Shown here piece after piece: positions 24,496 through 33,935 of a stretch of 64,000 nucleotides of DNA. How positions within the stretch are numbered: position 1 is the stretch's first letter; every line of letters starts with the position of its first letter. The DNA lies in contig NZ_FNHY01000007.1 of the NCBI RefSeq assembly GCF_900103605.1, positions 186,001 through 250,000 on the forward strand. The letters are read 5' to 3'. The notes under the pieces are model-generated. The model worked only from the letters and a program-made list of their open reading frames with translations, was not told the origin of the DNA and made no database searches. The position numbers were made by a program, and so were the translations under genes. The DNA comes from Psychrobacillus sp. OK028. GTDB taxonomy: Bacteria > Bacillota > Bacilli > Bacillales_A > Planococcaceae.

Positions 24496-25200
24496 TCAAG
24501 CAACCGATGCTTCCGTTCCTTGATAACGATTAGTATATTTCTCAAAAAGTCTAAATCCTTTTTCTAGAATGAGGACTACAACGTAATAGATTACCGACAA
24601 AGCAATATATACCTCTAATGCATGTGCAGAGGACGCTATTAACGTTTCCCCTCTACCCATCATGTCCATAATTCCAATTGTAAAAGCTAACGAAGTATCC
24701 TTTAATGATCCTATAACCGTGTTTGCGATATTTGGAAATGCCACTCGGATAGCCTGAGGAAATACAATTCGCGTGAAGTTATGGAACGGAGTCATCCCAA
24801 TCGAATAAGCTGCCTCTGTTTGACCAAATTCTACTGCGTTAATAGCTCCACGGAATATTTCTGCAAATATTGCTCCATTACTAATTGAATACGTAATAAT
24901 AACAAAGAAAAAAGCATCCATTCTTGTAATATCGATATGGATTAATGCTAGTAAAGCTGGTAATCCGTAATACACGAGGAACAGCTGAATAATAATCGGT
25001 GTTCCTCTTATGAATGAAATGTATATGGTAACAAGTTGCTTTAAAACAGGAATGTTAAACAGCTTTGGGATCGCTGCACCTATACCTATTAGGACGCCAA
25101 ACAGAATAGATACCGCTAAAATCTCGAGCGTCACACCAAGATATTTTAATAATGTCGGGATAAATTCCAATATTAATGAAGGGTCAAATACCTTTCCCAT
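24496..25200 (-). CDS. Amino acid ABC transporter permease (TcyL/TcyM type), first subunit
   Basis: A 234-residue polar amino acid permease. The conserved FIRGTPIIIQLFLVYYGLP segment follows the second helix, and the EAA loop reads QTEAAYSIGMTPFHN. GGAGGGG precedes the ATG by about 8 bases. It lies 18 bases after the binding-protein gene. With the second permease it forms the channel of the sulfur amino acid importer. The two subunits share the same layout but are clearly different sequences. Confidence 0.88.
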   Translation of the reverse strand: MGKVFDPSLILEFIPTLLKYLGVTLEILAVSILFGVLIGIGAAIPKLFNIPVLKQLVTIYISFIRGTPIIIQLFLVYYGLPALLALIHIDITRMDAFFFVIITYSISNGAIFAEIFRGAINAVEFGQTEAAYSIGMTPFHNFTRIVFPQAIRVAFPNIANTVIGSLKDTSLAFTIGIMDMMGRGETLIASSAHALEVYIALSVIYYVVVLILEKGFRLFEKYTNRYQGTEASVA

Positions 25201-25218
25201 GCTTAAACCCCTCCTTCT

Positions 25219-26004
25219 TTAGAATCCTACTGTGTAATCTGCTCCAAGCCATTCTTCACTTAGTGCACTTACTACCCCTTCTTCTTTTAGCTCGATCAAC
25301 GCTTCATCGATGCTATCAGATAGCGCTGTATTTTCCTTTTGAAGCAAGAAAAATACTTTCGAATTTAACAGTGACTCCCCGACAACCTTTTGCTGTGCGT
25401 CTGCATATTTGTTATTGAATTCTGCTGCAAATGGTGTAGAAATAGTTGCATCTACTCGACCAGTACGCAGCTGGTTGTTAATATCCGTTGTGCTATACAC
25501 GATTTCTGCACCTAAATTATGCTCTTTGTTATACTTTTCTATAAAAATTGCTGCATTGCTCGTTGCTGTGGTTGCTATTTTTTTGCCTGCTAAATCTTCA
25601 ATCGATTGAATATCATTATTATTTTCGTTCACGACAATTTGTAACGGGAAAACATTATACGGCTCCTTGTTGAACAAAAATTTCTCCTGACGCTCTTCAT
25701 TTACTTCCATTTGATGGGCAACAACATCGATTTTATTGGTTTCTAAGCTTAGCAAGAGGTTAGTAAAGTCCATCGTTTTAAATTCAAATTCATAATCCTC
25801 TAGCTTTTCATCGATCGCACGCACTAATTCCACATCGTAGCCGGTTAGTTTGCCATTTTCATCAATGAAGCAAACATTTGGAAATTGGGTTCCTGTTCCT
25901 ACAATTATCTTTTGTACTCCTGATTTGGACTCTGCTACGTTAGAAGAGCACGCTCCTAAAAATGCTACCGCCAATACCAACGCAACTAATACTAATTTCT
26001 TCAA
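25219..26004 (-). CDS. Sulfur amino acid-binding lipoprotein (TcyJ/TcyK-like)
   Basis: A 261-residue family-3 solute-binding lipoprotein. The signal peptide ends in LGAC. The mature fold shows GYDVELVRAIDEKL, MDFTNLLLSLETNKID and RQEKFLFNKEPY, typical of cystine and polar amino acid binders. The start is TTG behind AAGGAGG. B. subtilis ytm operons encode two such proteins (TcyJ and TcyK); only one is present here. The ligand is probably cystine or an S-substituted cysteine, by context. Confidence 0.87.
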   Translation of the reverse strand: MKKLVLVALVLAVAFLGACSSNVAESKSGVQKIIVGTGTQFPNVCFIDENGKLTGYDVELVRAIDEKLEDYEFEFKTMDFTNLLLSLETNKIDVVAHQMEVNEERQEKFLFNKEPYNVFPLQIVVNENNNDIQSIEDLAGKKIATTATSNAAIFIEKYNKEHNLGAEIVYSTTDINNQLRTGRVDATISTPFAAEFNNKYADAQQKVVGESLLNSKVFFLLQKENTALSDSIDEALIELKEEGVVSALSEEWLGADYTVGF

Positions 26005-26063
26005 GTTGTATCCTCCTTTTTTATTAAACCTATAGATTTAGTCGGTATTTAGAATAAAAAATT

Positions 26064-26327
26064 TTACGCATGCACACCCGCTAAGGCTGCGATTAGGTGT
26101 TCGATTCCTACCTCTGTCACACCTTCGTATACATTGTTTTGACCGATTTCTACCACTGGGACATGACGAACTCCGTATTTGGTATGTAAAATATCCCGGT
26201 AATCATCATGAATCGTTACATCTACTGTTTTATATTCAATATTTTGTTCAGCTAAATATTCCTTCACTTCGTTGCAATAACTACACCCTTGCTTTGACCA
26301 AACTACTACTGATATTTCTTGTGCCAT
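26064..26327 (-). CDS. ytnI: Glutaredoxin-like thiol protein (YtnI-like)
   Basis: An 87-residue thioredoxin-fold protein with the redox pair in GCSYCNEVKEYL and a cis-Pro region RHVPVVEIG. GGAGG precedes the ATG. It lies between the luciferase-like monooxygenase and the binding-protein gene. YtnI of B. subtilis is a glutaredoxin-like protein in the same operon, so the assignment is supported by both fold and synteny. A role in releasing or reducing the sulfur product is likely but unproved. Confidence 0.85.
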   Translation of the reverse strand: MAQEISVVVWSKQGCSYCNEVKEYLAEQNIEYKTVDVTIHDDYRDILHTKYGVRHVPVVEIGQNNVYEGVTEVGIEHLIAALAGVHA

Positions 26328-26343
26328 TTTTATACCTCCAGAG

Positions 26344-27351
26344 TTATGAATGTACTGCTAATTGGTTTATATACTTTGGGCTTAATAATTTAAACGAGCG
26401 TAAACGTTCTTCGGCACTAGGTATTGGAGTGTGGAGGATAAACTCATCTGCTCCATATAATTCATGTAACTCATCTAAGCTAGCCTTTACTTGTTCAGAA
26501 GTTCCATAAATAATATCTGCATCAAATTCTTTTACTTCATATCCTTCACCTGATTCTATGCCGAATTTTTCTGCCTGTTCCACAGTTTGAAGTGTTAATG
26601 TGCGTCCACTTGCTAAAACAACTTTTACAATTTTTTGTTTTCCTGCAAGCACCTTTGCTTCTTCTTCGGTCGGTGCTGCAATGACTGCAACCGAAACGAT
26701 AAATGTACCTTGCGGATAGTTGTCGCGATACGTTTTGGCTGCGTCCCTTAAAACCTCCTGATCACTATTAAAGAATTTTGCAAACGCAAAGGAAATTTTT
26801 AAGTCTGCTGCTAGCTTCGCACTATTGACACTCGCTCCTAGCAAATACGTTTCTGGTTTTGTAGGTGGTGTAGGAGTAGCTTTGATACCTGCGAATTCAT
26901 GTATTTCAGGGACTGCGTTATGGATTAGCTGCTGTAGAAACGTTAAACGCTCCTCAAAATCCTCACCGGTGTTTACCGTACCGTATTGTAATGCTTTTGT
27001 TGAAAGCGGTAATCCCCCAGGTGCTTTTCCGATGCCTAAATCTACCCTTCCAGGCTCTAATGTAGAAAGAACATGAAAATTTTCCGCTACTTTATAAGGA
27101 CTATAATGCTGGAGCATAACACCACCAGAGCCGATTCGTATGCTCGATGTTTTTGCCAGCAGGTAGGAGACCAACACTTCCGGAGAGGAACCAGCTACTA
27201 AATCTGAATTATGATGCTCCGAAACCCAAAATCGTTCATACCCCCACTCTTCTGCTTTTTTTACTAAGTCTACAGTCTTTTGTAATGTATCAAAGTTGGA
27301 TACCCCTTCAATTACTGGACTTTGATCTAATATGCCAAGTTTGTAACTCAT
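26344..27351 (-). CDS. ytmO: Luciferase-like flavin monooxygenase (YtmO-like)
   Basis: A 335-residue bacterial-luciferase-family TIM barrel. It begins LGILDQSPV and contains RFWVSEHHNSDLVAGSSPEV, SIRIGSGGVMLQHYSPYKV and RVDLGIGKAPGG, hallmarks of the MsnO8/YtmO branch. These enzymes use reduced FMN and oxygen. Its length matches YtmO. It lies downstream of the ATPase gene in the organosulfur operon and would depend on the flavin reductase encoded at the operon's end. The substrate is unknown; a thiol-bearing product of the pathway is plausible. Confidence 0.87.
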   Translation of the reverse strand: MSYKLGILDQSPVIEGVSNFDTLQKTVDLVKKAEEWGYERFWVSEHHNSDLVAGSSPEVLVSYLLAKTSSIRIGSGGVMLQHYSPYKVAENFHVLSTLEPGRVDLGIGKAPGGLPLSTKALQYGTVNTGEDFEERLTFLQQLIHNAVPEIHEFAGIKATPTPPTKPETYLLGASVNSAKLAADLKISFAFAKFFNSDQEVLRDAAKTYRDNYPQGTFIVSVAVIAAPTEEEAKVLAGKQKIVKVVLASGRTLTLQTVEQAEKFGIESGEGYEVKEFDADIIYGTSEQVKASLDELHELYGADEFILHTPIPSAEERLRSFKLLSPKYINQLAVHS

Positions 27352-27375
27352 ATACTTCCCTCCTATTTAGCTCTC

Positions 27376-28128
27376 TTAGATGGAATACTCTAATTCCGGT
27401 GTCATTCTCTTCAAAAATTGTTTCGTACGTTCCTCCTTAGGAGCTGTGAATATATCTCGTGGATGTCCTTCCTCCACTACGACACCGCCATCCATAAAAA
27501 TTACTCTTTTAGAAACCTCTCGAGCAAAATTCATCTCATGCGTCACGATAATCATCGTTATCCCTTCGTGCGAGATTTTACGAATCACATCTAATACTTC
27601 CCCGACAAGCTCGGGATCAAGAGCAGATGTTGGTTCATCGAAAAGTATCACCTGCGGGTTTAACGCTAGTGCCCGAGCAATCCCTACCCGCTGCTGCTGT
27701 CCTCCTGATAACTGAAGAGGATAACTATCCGTTTTCTGCTCTAAGCCAACCTTTTTTAGCATTTCTAATGCAATTTCACGAGCTTCTTTGACACTTTTCT
27801 TTTGTACTACAACTAAGCCCTCCATCACATTTTGTACAACTGTTTTATGCTGAAAAAGATTATAGCCTTGAAAAACCATTGCGGATTTTTTCCTTATACT
27901 GTAAATATCTTTCTTATGCACTTTTTTGGAATCTATTGTGATATTATCTATCGTTATAGTGCCTTCATCTGGACGCTCTAAATAGTTTAAGCACCTTAGC
28001 AAGGTTGTTTTTCCTGATCCACTTGGTCCTAAAATAGAAATAATATCCCCTTTATTGACCTGTATATCAATCCCTTTGAGTACTTCGTTTTTTCCAAACT
28101 TCTTGTGAAGGTTAGAGATTTCAATCAT
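27376..28128 (-). CDS. tcyN: Amino acid ABC transporter ATPase (TcyN-like)
   Basis: A 250-residue ATPase with Walker [10 protein letters not shown] (about 33-41), signature LSGGQQQRV (about 141-149) and Walker [14 protein letters not shown]. The sequence has the polar amino acid (GlnQ/TcyN) pattern, ending FLKRMTPE. It lies between the two monooxygenase genes rather than beside the permeases. This differs from the B. subtilis order, but the same set of functions is present. It energises uptake through the two permeases. Confidence 0.9.
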   Translation of the reverse strand: MIEISNLHKKFGKNEVLKGIDIQVNKGDIISILGPSGSGKTTLLRCLNYLERPDEGTITIDNITIDSKKVHKKDIYSIRKKSAMVFQGYNLFQHKTVVQNVMEGLVVVQKKSVKEAREIALEMLKKVGLEQKTDSYPLQLSGGQQQRVGIARALALNPQVILFDEPTSALDPELVGEVLDVIRKISHEGITMIIVTHEMNFAREVSKRVIFMDGGVVVEEGHPRDIFTAPKEERTKQFLKRMTPELEYSI

Positions 28129-28159
28129 CTTATCCCTCTTTTCTTATTTCGGAATGTTA

Positions 28160-29488
28160 CTAAACTAGCTCTTTCACATAACGACTTTCTAAAAACGGAA
28201 GTCCTAAATTCCCTCTTAATGTATCTGCTTCATATTCTTCACGATATAGACCACGCTGCTGTAAGATTGGTACAACCTTTTCCACAAAGATATCTAGTGT
28301 ATTCGGCACCTGTGTCGTAATGATAAATCCATCTGCGCCACGTTGCTCAAACCACGTTTGTATGACATCAGCAATTTTTTCAGGTGTGCCGATAAACGCT
28401 GAACGAGGTGTTGCTTCTCTTAAAGCAACCTGACGTAGCGTTAGGTTTTGCTCCTTGGCCTGCTGTTTAATGCGGTCTGTATGACTCTGAAAGCTGTTTT
28501 TCCCCAACTCACCTAAGTCTGGAAATGCTTCATCCAGTGGATATTGTGAGAAATCATGATGCTCAAAATAACGTCCTAAGTATGCTAAAGCTTTATCGAT
28601 CGATACTAAATTAGCAATTTCTTCATAGTTTCTCTCAGCCTCTTCCTCTGTATCACCGATAATTGGAGAAATACCTGGGAATATATTTAGCTGTTCAGGA
28701 TTGCGTCCAAATTCTGCAGCTTGCTTCTTCACATCTGCATAAAATTTCTGGGCCGATTCAAGTGTGGAAGGCGCGGAAAAAATAGCATCTGCTCCTTTTG
28801 CTGCAAAACTTTTACCAGCTCCAGAGGAACCTGCTTGGAAAACGACAGGCTGACCTTGTTTAGAACGTCCAATATTTAGAGGCCCCTGTACAGAAAAGTA
28901 TTCACCATTATGATTTAGTTGATGTAGCTTTGATGGATCAAAGAAAATATCATTTTCTTTATCACCTACAAATGCATCATCATCCCATGAATCCCAAAGC
29001 CCCTTTGTTACTTCTAAATATTCCTCTGCAATTTTATATCGTGTTGCATGATCTGGATGCTGATCAATTGTTTTATTGTAATTTAAAGCTGAGCTCTCCA
29101 AAGGGCTTGTTACTAAGTTCCATCCTGCACGCCCTCCACTAATATGGTCGAGTGATGCAAATTGACGAGCAATTGTAAATGGATCACTGTAAGAAGTCGA
29201 TACTGTACCGACAAGTCCAATACGAGAAGTTACCGCTGCAAGAGCAGATAAAATAGTCAAAGGTTCAAAACGATTTAAAAAATGAGGAATCGATTTTTCA
29301 TTTATATATAGTCCATCTGCGATAAAAACGAGGTCAAATTTACCCTCTTCCGCTTTTTGCGCCTGTTGCTTATAAAAGTCGAGTGACACACTAGCATTTG
29401 TTTGCACCTCTGGATGTCTCCAGCCAGATATATTACCTCCAACCCCGTGGATCATCGCACCAAACTTAATCTGTCTTTTATTCGTCAT
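28160..29488 (-). CDS. ytnJ: NtaA/SnaA/DszA-type flavin monooxygenase (YtnJ-like)
   Basis: A 442-residue flavin monooxygenase of the nitrilotriacetate/dibenzothiophene-sulfone group, the same length I recall for YtnJ. Key segments are [40 protein letters not shown] and [18 protein letters not shown] chose the ATG behind GGGAGG. It is the first gene of the organosulfur operon. In B. subtilis, YtnJ and its paralogue YxeK belong to pathways that oxidatively open N-acetyl-S-(2-succino)cysteine; the same role is inferred here. Confidence 0.87.
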   Translation of the reverse strand: MTNKRQIKFGAMIHGVGGNISGWRHPEVQTNASVSLDFYKQQAQKAEEGKFDLVFIADGLYINEKSIPHFLNRFEPLTILSALAAVTSRIGLVGTVSTSYSDPFTIARQFASLDHISGGRAGWNLVTSPLESSALNYNKTIDQHPDHATRYKIAEEYLEVTKGLWDSWDDDAFVGDKENDIFFDPSKLHQLNHNGEYFSVQGPLNIGRSKQGQPVVFQAGSSGAGKSFAAKGADAIFSAPSTLESAQKFYADVKKQAAEFGRNPEQLNIFPGISPIIGDTEEEAERNYEEIANLVSIDKALAYLGRYFEHHDFSQYPLDEAFPDLGELGKNSFQSHTDRIKQQAKEQNLTLRQVALREATPRSAFIGTPEKIADVIQTWFEQRGADGFIITTQVPNTLDIFVEKVVPILQQRGLYREEYEADTLRGNLGLPFLESRYVKELV

Positions 29489-29512
29489 GTGAAAACCTCC
29501 CATTTCAATCAG

Positions 29513-29533
29513 ATTATAATACCTAGTTAACTA
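29513..29533 (-). promoter_or_regulatory. Activator-type promoter of the organosulfur operon
   Basis: A consensus TATAAT -10 on the minus strand (29513-29518) has no good -35. The spacer region holds the palindrome TAGTTAACTA (29524-29533). A weak -35 next to a dyad is typical of LysR-dependent promoters, and a LysR gene lies directly upstream. Confidence 0.5.
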
Positions 29534-29618
29534 ATATGAATAATCAGACATTTGTAATGTGTATTATCCTATCATCTATTAGTGAACTAAAGCAATACTT
29601 TTTCTGATAGAAAAAAAT

Positions 29619-29651
29619 AAAGGTTTGATAGGAAAACTCTATCAAACCTTT
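29619..29651 (-). terminator. Terminator of the LysR gene
   Basis: AAAGGTTTGATAG and CTATCAAACCTTT are perfect 13-base arms around a 7-base loop, followed on the minus strand by ATTTTTTTC. The stop codon overlaps the first arm. Confidence 0.92.
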
Positions 29652-30525
29652 AAAATGCTTTTAAAGAGCTTTGTATTTCTTCCCAAATAGGAGAAATGAC
29701 AACGTCCTCTTTCGTATAGGCTAGGAATATATGCTGTTTTATTTGGATTAAATGGGAGACATCCACCTCAAGTAGCTCTCCATTTTCTAACTCTTTTTTG
29801 ATGCATAGATATGGTAAAAACCCGATTGCACATTGACTTTTTATAATAGATTTTGCCACTTCTAAATGATCTACTTGAAACTCAATCTTAGGCTCTACTT
29901 TTTCTACCTCAAATAATTTATGCACGCGATTCCAGTCAAACGCTCCGCATTCGAAAAACACGAGTGGCTCTTCTGCCAGTCTACTAACTGTAATATTTTG
30001 TTGCTCTAATAGGGCATGGCCCGGATATACAACAAGCTTTACAGAATTATCTAATGCTTCCTGTGTGTGCAAATTATCATGCGATAGATTTCGAATAAAA
30101 GCTAAATCTACCTGTTTATGTAGTAGTTTTTCTAATAACAGATCATTGGTTCCCGATACAAATTTGAAATGCACATCAGGATTACTTTTTTTCCATTGTG
30201 GCAGCACATATGGGATGAAATATTGCGAGGTCACCACATTAGCACCGATGACCATTTCCTCCTGTTCATTTCGCTCCTTCATTTGTTTCTTTCCTTCTTT
30301 ATATGTTTGTATAATTTGCTCTGCAAATGGAATGAATGCTCGACCTTGCTCGGTGAGTATAAGTCCTCTGCCTTCTCTCGTAAATAATTCGGTACTCAGT
30401 TCTCTCTCTAGCGTTTTAATCCTGGCAGTGACCGTTGGCTGGGATAAAAACAAGGCACTTGCTGCTTTATGAATACTCTTCAAATGCACAACATACATAA
30501 ATGCTTCTAAATGATCAATATTCAT
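29650..30525 (-). CDS. ytlI: LysR-family regulator (YtlI-like)
   Basis: A 291-residue LysR-type regulator. The N-terminal winged helix-turn-helix reads IDHLEAFMYVVHLKSIHKAA and LSQPTVTARIKTLE, followed by the effector-binding domain from about residue 90. It lies upstream of, and in the same direction as, the organosulfur operon, separated by its own terminator. In B. subtilis YtlI activates the ytmI operon under sulfur limitation; the context here is equivalent. The effector would be an intermediate such as O-acetylserine or an acetylated thiol, by analogy. Confidence 0.83.
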   Translation of the reverse strand: MNIDHLEAFMYVVHLKSIHKAASALFLSQPTVTARIKTLERELSTELFTREGRGLILTEQGRAFIPFAEQIIQTYKEGKKQMKERNEQEEMVIGANVVTSQYFIPYVLPQWKKSNPDVHFKFVSGTNDLLLEKLLHKQVDLAFIRNLSHDNLHTQEALDNSVKLVVYPGHALLEQQNITVSRLAEEPLVFFECGAFDWNRVHKLFEVEKVEPKIEFQVDHLEVAKSIIKSQCAIGFLPYLCIKKELENGELLEVDVSHLIQIKQHIFLAYTKEDVVISPIWEEIQSSLKAF

Positions 30526-30730
30526 TTCCTTACCTCATTTCACTCATTATTAAATATTTAAACATCTTTCCTCTAATACTAATTTAACTAATCCGACTGG
30601 TAAAGTATGAATTTTAAGTATATAACAATAAAATATTCACTAATTAAAATAAATAGAAATTTATGGAATTTTAAACTATCGTCCCTTTTTGGAAGTCCTT
30701 TTGCTTTACTAGGTAAGTAATGTTATCATT

Positions 30731-31042
30731 AATTAAAGAAATATTTATATAATTGATTTTATTCTAAAAAACCAGGCGATTTTCTCCCATCTTTTTCTAT
30801 TCACACTCTACGGGAATCCTTTCTCTGCTGATAATAATTCAGCACCTATTGCTATTTACTTCTCTCGTCAACGGTAGTTACCATTTTGATAAAATCACAC
30901 TTTGAAACATATGCTGTATGTCTTGGCAATGACATAGAGACGTCTTACTTTTCCTCCATTGGAATTGTAGGTTGTCCTTTTTTTATGTTCTCAGAACTGT
31001 AAATATTTTCTTTTTAAACAACTATTAACCAAGGAGGCATAT
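30731..31042 (+). promoter_or_regulatory. Long conserved leader of osmolyte importer operon 2
   Basis: This gene-free stretch aligns with the leader of operon 1 (17941-18249) over about 300 bases. A promoter TTGCTT, 17 bases, TATCAT (30701-30729) would start transcription at its left edge, where similarity also becomes strong. It keeps the T7 tract (30978-30984) and the CATAGAGACG block. The compensating pair GAC (30931-30933) and GTC (30942-30944) replaces GGC and GCC of copy 1. The region 30526-30700, before the promoter, holds only AT-rich sequence. Confidence 0.5.
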
Positions 31043-32179
31043 ATGATTAAATTTGAACATGTAAGCAAGGTATACAGTGACGGCTTTAAAGCAGTGGATT
31101 CTGTTAATTTTGAAGTTCCAGAGGGAGAATTTTTAGTTCTTATTGGACCTAGTGGTTCTGGAAAATCAACCACCATGAAGATGATTAATCGCATGATTCC
31201 CCATACAAACGGGACTATATCTATCGATGGAAATGATATTACGAAGTTAAATCCTTCAGAGCTACGTCGTAATATAGGATATGTTATTCAACAAATCGGA
31301 CTCTTCCCCCATTACACAATAGAAAAAAATATCGCTATAGTTCCCGAACTAAAAGGCTGGGACAAAGAAAAAATCAAAGCTCGAGTAAAAGAGTTACTTT
31401 TACTGGTTGATCTTGATCCAGAAATTTACGGTAGTCGTTATCCTAAAGAACTTTCAGGGGGACAGCAACAGCGTGTAGGAGTGGCAAGAGCTCTGGCATC
31501 CAACCCTCGTGTCCTGCTCATGGACGAACCCTTCGGCGCCTTAGATCCAATAACTCGTGATCAACTACAAGACCAAATAATTTCTTTGCAAAGAAAGCTA
31601 AAGAAAACAATTGTTTTTGTAACACATGACATGGATGAAGCATTAAAGCTTGGTGATCGCATTGCGATTATGAAAGATGGAAATTTACTACAAATAGATA
31701 CCCCAGAGAAGTTATTACTAGAACCCGCTTCCACTTTTGTAGAGGAGTTTATCGGTAAGGACAGAATTATACAAAACCCTGAACTTATGCCTGTAGTTAG
31801 TGTAATGACAACTAAAGTAGTTACCTCTGTACTTGATCGATCTCCCGAAAAGGCATTATTAAAGATGCGCCAAGAAAAAATTACTTCGTTAATCATTGAG
31901 GATGAGAATGACGATACATTTATCGGGCTCATTTCAGCCTATGAATTAATAAAAAAAGTAAACTCTATTCAGTCTATTGAAGAAATCCTAATTGTTCCAA
32001 AGTACACTCTTACTGATTCAGCCTCAGCTAAAGATGCAATTATGATGATGCCAAATGTAAAATACGGTGTCATACCAGTTTTAAATGAAGCAAAAAAAGT
32101 AGTTGGAATAGTGACTCGTGGTACGTTACTCACTGCTTTGTCCAGTCAGTGGACAGAATTGGAGGGTATAAATGAATAA
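31043..32179 (+). CDS. opuCA: Quaternary-amine ABC transporter ATPase with CBS pair (OpuCA type), copy 2
   Basis: A 378-residue paralogue of the ATPase of operon 1, differing at only a small number of positions. Examples are YSDGFKAV for [16 protein letters not shown] for GTDIKKLN and [15 protein letters not shown] for [15 protein letters not shown]. Walker A, Q-loop, signature, Walker B and both CBS domains are intact, so both copies should be active. Synonymous changes are frequent, showing that the duplication is not brand new and that the protein has been held constant by selection. Confidence 0.93.
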   Translation: MIKFEHVSKVYSDGFKAVDSVNFEVPEGEFLVLIGPSGSGKSTTMKMINRMIPHTNGTISIDGNDITKLNPSELRRNIGYVIQQIGLFPHYTIEKNIAIVPELKGWDKEKIKARVKELLLLVDLDPEIYGSRYPKELSGGQQQRVGVARALASNPRVLLMDEPFGALDPITRDQLQDQIISLQRKLKKTIVFVTHDMDEALKLGDRIAIMKDGNLLQIDTPEKLLLEPASTFVEEFIGKDRIIQNPELMPVVSVMTTKVVTSVLDRSPEKALLKMRQEKITSLIIEDENDDTFIGLISAYELIKKVNSIQSIEEILIVPKYTLTDSASAKDAIMMMPNVKYGVIPVLNEAKKVVGIVTRGTLLTALSSQWTELEGINE

Positions 32180-32825
32180 TTTAAATATATGGGAGCAATT
32201 TACTCAACAAGCAGAAATGCGTTGGTCAGAAGTTATAGAGGCAACTTCTGTTCATATTCAATTAGTTTTCTTTTCTATGATAATCGCAATTGTACTTGGA
32301 ATTGGTTTAGGAATTTTAATAACCCGAGTTCCTAAGCTATCAACAGTAGTACTCGGTGGGGCAGGCATCATGCAAACCATTCCAAGTTTAGCTCTTTTAG
32401 GTTTTATGATTCCTATTTTCGGTATTGGTGTAAATACAGCAATTGCTGCTCTATTTTTGTATTCTCTTCTTCCAATAATTAGAAATACATATACAGGTAT
32501 TAAAGACGTGAATAAAGCTACAGTAGAAGCGGCTAAGGGAATGGGGATGACTAGTCTTCAAATACTTTTGAAAGTCGAACTTCCTCTAGCAATTCCAATG
32601 ATTATGGCTGGTGTACGTACTGCAGCTGTTATTAATGTCGGAACTGCTACCCTTGCAGCGTTTATCGGTGCTGGGGGACTTGGAGATTTCATCTTCCTAG
32701 GTATTACTCGTGGCATTGATGGGTTAATCTTACTTGGTGCTATACCAGCAGCGTTGTTAGCGATAATTTTAGAGATATTCTTTACTTATCTAGAACGTTG
32801 GACGACACCGGAAGGGTTAAAATAA
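32172..32825 (+). CDS. opuCB: Osmoprotectant ABC transporter permease (OpuCB type), copy 2
   Basis: A 217-residue paralogue of the permease in operon 1, with the same 8-base overlap with the ATPase gene and almost the same protein. The few changes include FTQQAEM for FMQQAEM, SMIIAIV for SMLIAIV and VPKLST for VPQLST. The EAA coupling loop is unchanged, so either permease could in principle work with either ATPase. As in copy 1, no second permease gene (OpuCD type) follows. Confidence 0.92.
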   Translation: MNNLNIWEQFTQQAEMRWSEVIEATSVHIQLVFFSMIIAIVLGIGLGILITRVPKLSTVVLGGAGIMQTIPSLALLGFMIPIFGIGVNTAIAALFLYSLLPIIRNTYTGIKDVNKATVEAAKGMGMTSLQILLKVELPLAIPMIMAGVRTAAVINVGTATLAAFIGAGGLGDFIFLGITRGIDGLILLGAIPAALLAIILEIFFTYLERWTTPEGLK

Positions 32826-32834
32826 GGTGACTAC

Positions 32835-33728
32835 ATGAATAAACGATTAATTATTAAATGCTTATCACTATTACTAATAGCAACAACACTGTCAGGCTGT
32901 ATATTCATAGAAAAGGATGCCTTAATCGTAGGGTCTCGAAATAATACGGAAAGTATTATTTTATCTAATCTGATGGGACAACTAATTGAGGAAAAAACAG
33001 GTATTGATGTAATCTATAAAGAAAACCTCGGTGGATCTAACGTTGTTTGGACTGCTATGCTTAATGATAAAATTGACGTTATTGCAGACTATACAGGCAC
33101 GATCGTTATTAACTATTATCAAGGAACTGCTGGTACTGCAGATGAAACGCTAGCTAAAACTAAAGAATTAGTTTCAGCTGATGGTATAACCGCTCTAGAA
33201 TCTTTTGGATTCAACAATACGTATACATTAGCGCTTGATGAAGATGAAGCTGAGTCATTGGGAGTTAGAACATTTAGTGACTTCGCTAAAGTTTCGGATG
33301 ATTTTATCCTAGGGGCAGTTTTTGAATTTATCGATCGTCCCGATGGATTGCCAGGTTTTCAAGAAGAATATGATCTCCAATTTAAGGATGTAAAAGGAAT
33401 GGACCATGGAATTATGTATCGCTCCATTAATTCTAAAGAGGTAGATGTGATTAACTCTTATACAACCGATGGTCAATTACAAATGTATAATTTGCGTGTG
33501 TTAGAAGATGATAAAAGCTATTTCCCACCTTATCACGCTCTTCCCCTTGTTCGTACAGAAATACTAGAACAATACCCCGAAGTTGGAGAAGTGCTTTTAG
33601 AATTAGCTGGTAAAATTGATGAAACAGCAATGCAGGAAATGAATGCAAAAGTGGATAACGAAGGACAGATGGTTGAACTAGTTGCTAAAGAATTCCTTCA
33701 AGAAGCTGGATTCATTAGTAAAGAATAA
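32835..33728 (+). CDS. opuCC: Osmoprotectant-binding lipoprotein (OpuCC type), copy 2
   Basis: A 297-residue paralogue of the binding lipoprotein of operon 1. The signal peptide is the least similar part (MNKRLIIKCLSLLLIATT here), but the lipobox LSGC and almost the whole mature domain are shared. Changes in the mature part are few and mostly conservative (for example EDEAESLGVRTF for EAEAESLGVKTF). Ligand specificity is therefore probably the same, and the two operons may differ in regulation rather than substrate. Confidence 0.92.
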   Translation: MNKRLIIKCLSLLLIATTLSGCIFIEKDALIVGSRNNTESIILSNLMGQLIEEKTGIDVIYKENLGGSNVVWTAMLNDKIDVIADYTGTIVINYYQGTAGTADETLAKTKELVSADGITALESFGFNNTYTLALDEDEAESLGVRTFSDFAKVSDDFILGAVFEFIDRPDGLPGFQEEYDLQFKDVKGMDHGIMYRSINSKEVDVINSYTTDGQLQMYNLRVLEDDKSYFPPYHALPLVRTEILEQYPEVGEVLLELAGKIDETAMQEMNAKVDNEGQMVELVAKEFLQEAGFISKE

Positions 33729-33738
33729 TTATATTGAA

Positions 33739-33768
33739 AAACCGATTTCCTATTGGAAATCGGTTTTT
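33739..33768 (+). terminator. Terminator of osmolyte importer operon 2
   Basis: AAAACCGATTTCC and GGAAATCGGTTTT are perfect 13-base arms around a 4-base loop, followed by TTG. It is the counterpart of the terminator of operon 1. Confidence 0.92.
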
Positions 33769-33935
33769 TGTATGTCCTATATAAGAAACTTTGGGTCTGT
33801 TAAAGGCAAGGTTTAGTTTTGACTTAATCTAATGAGTAGGTTAGTTGAAGAAGAAAAAAAGCATTCGTGATCTACTAGAGTTTGTTTATGTGCTGTGTCC
33901 AATACAATTTCAATAAAAGGCATAAAGAAATAATA

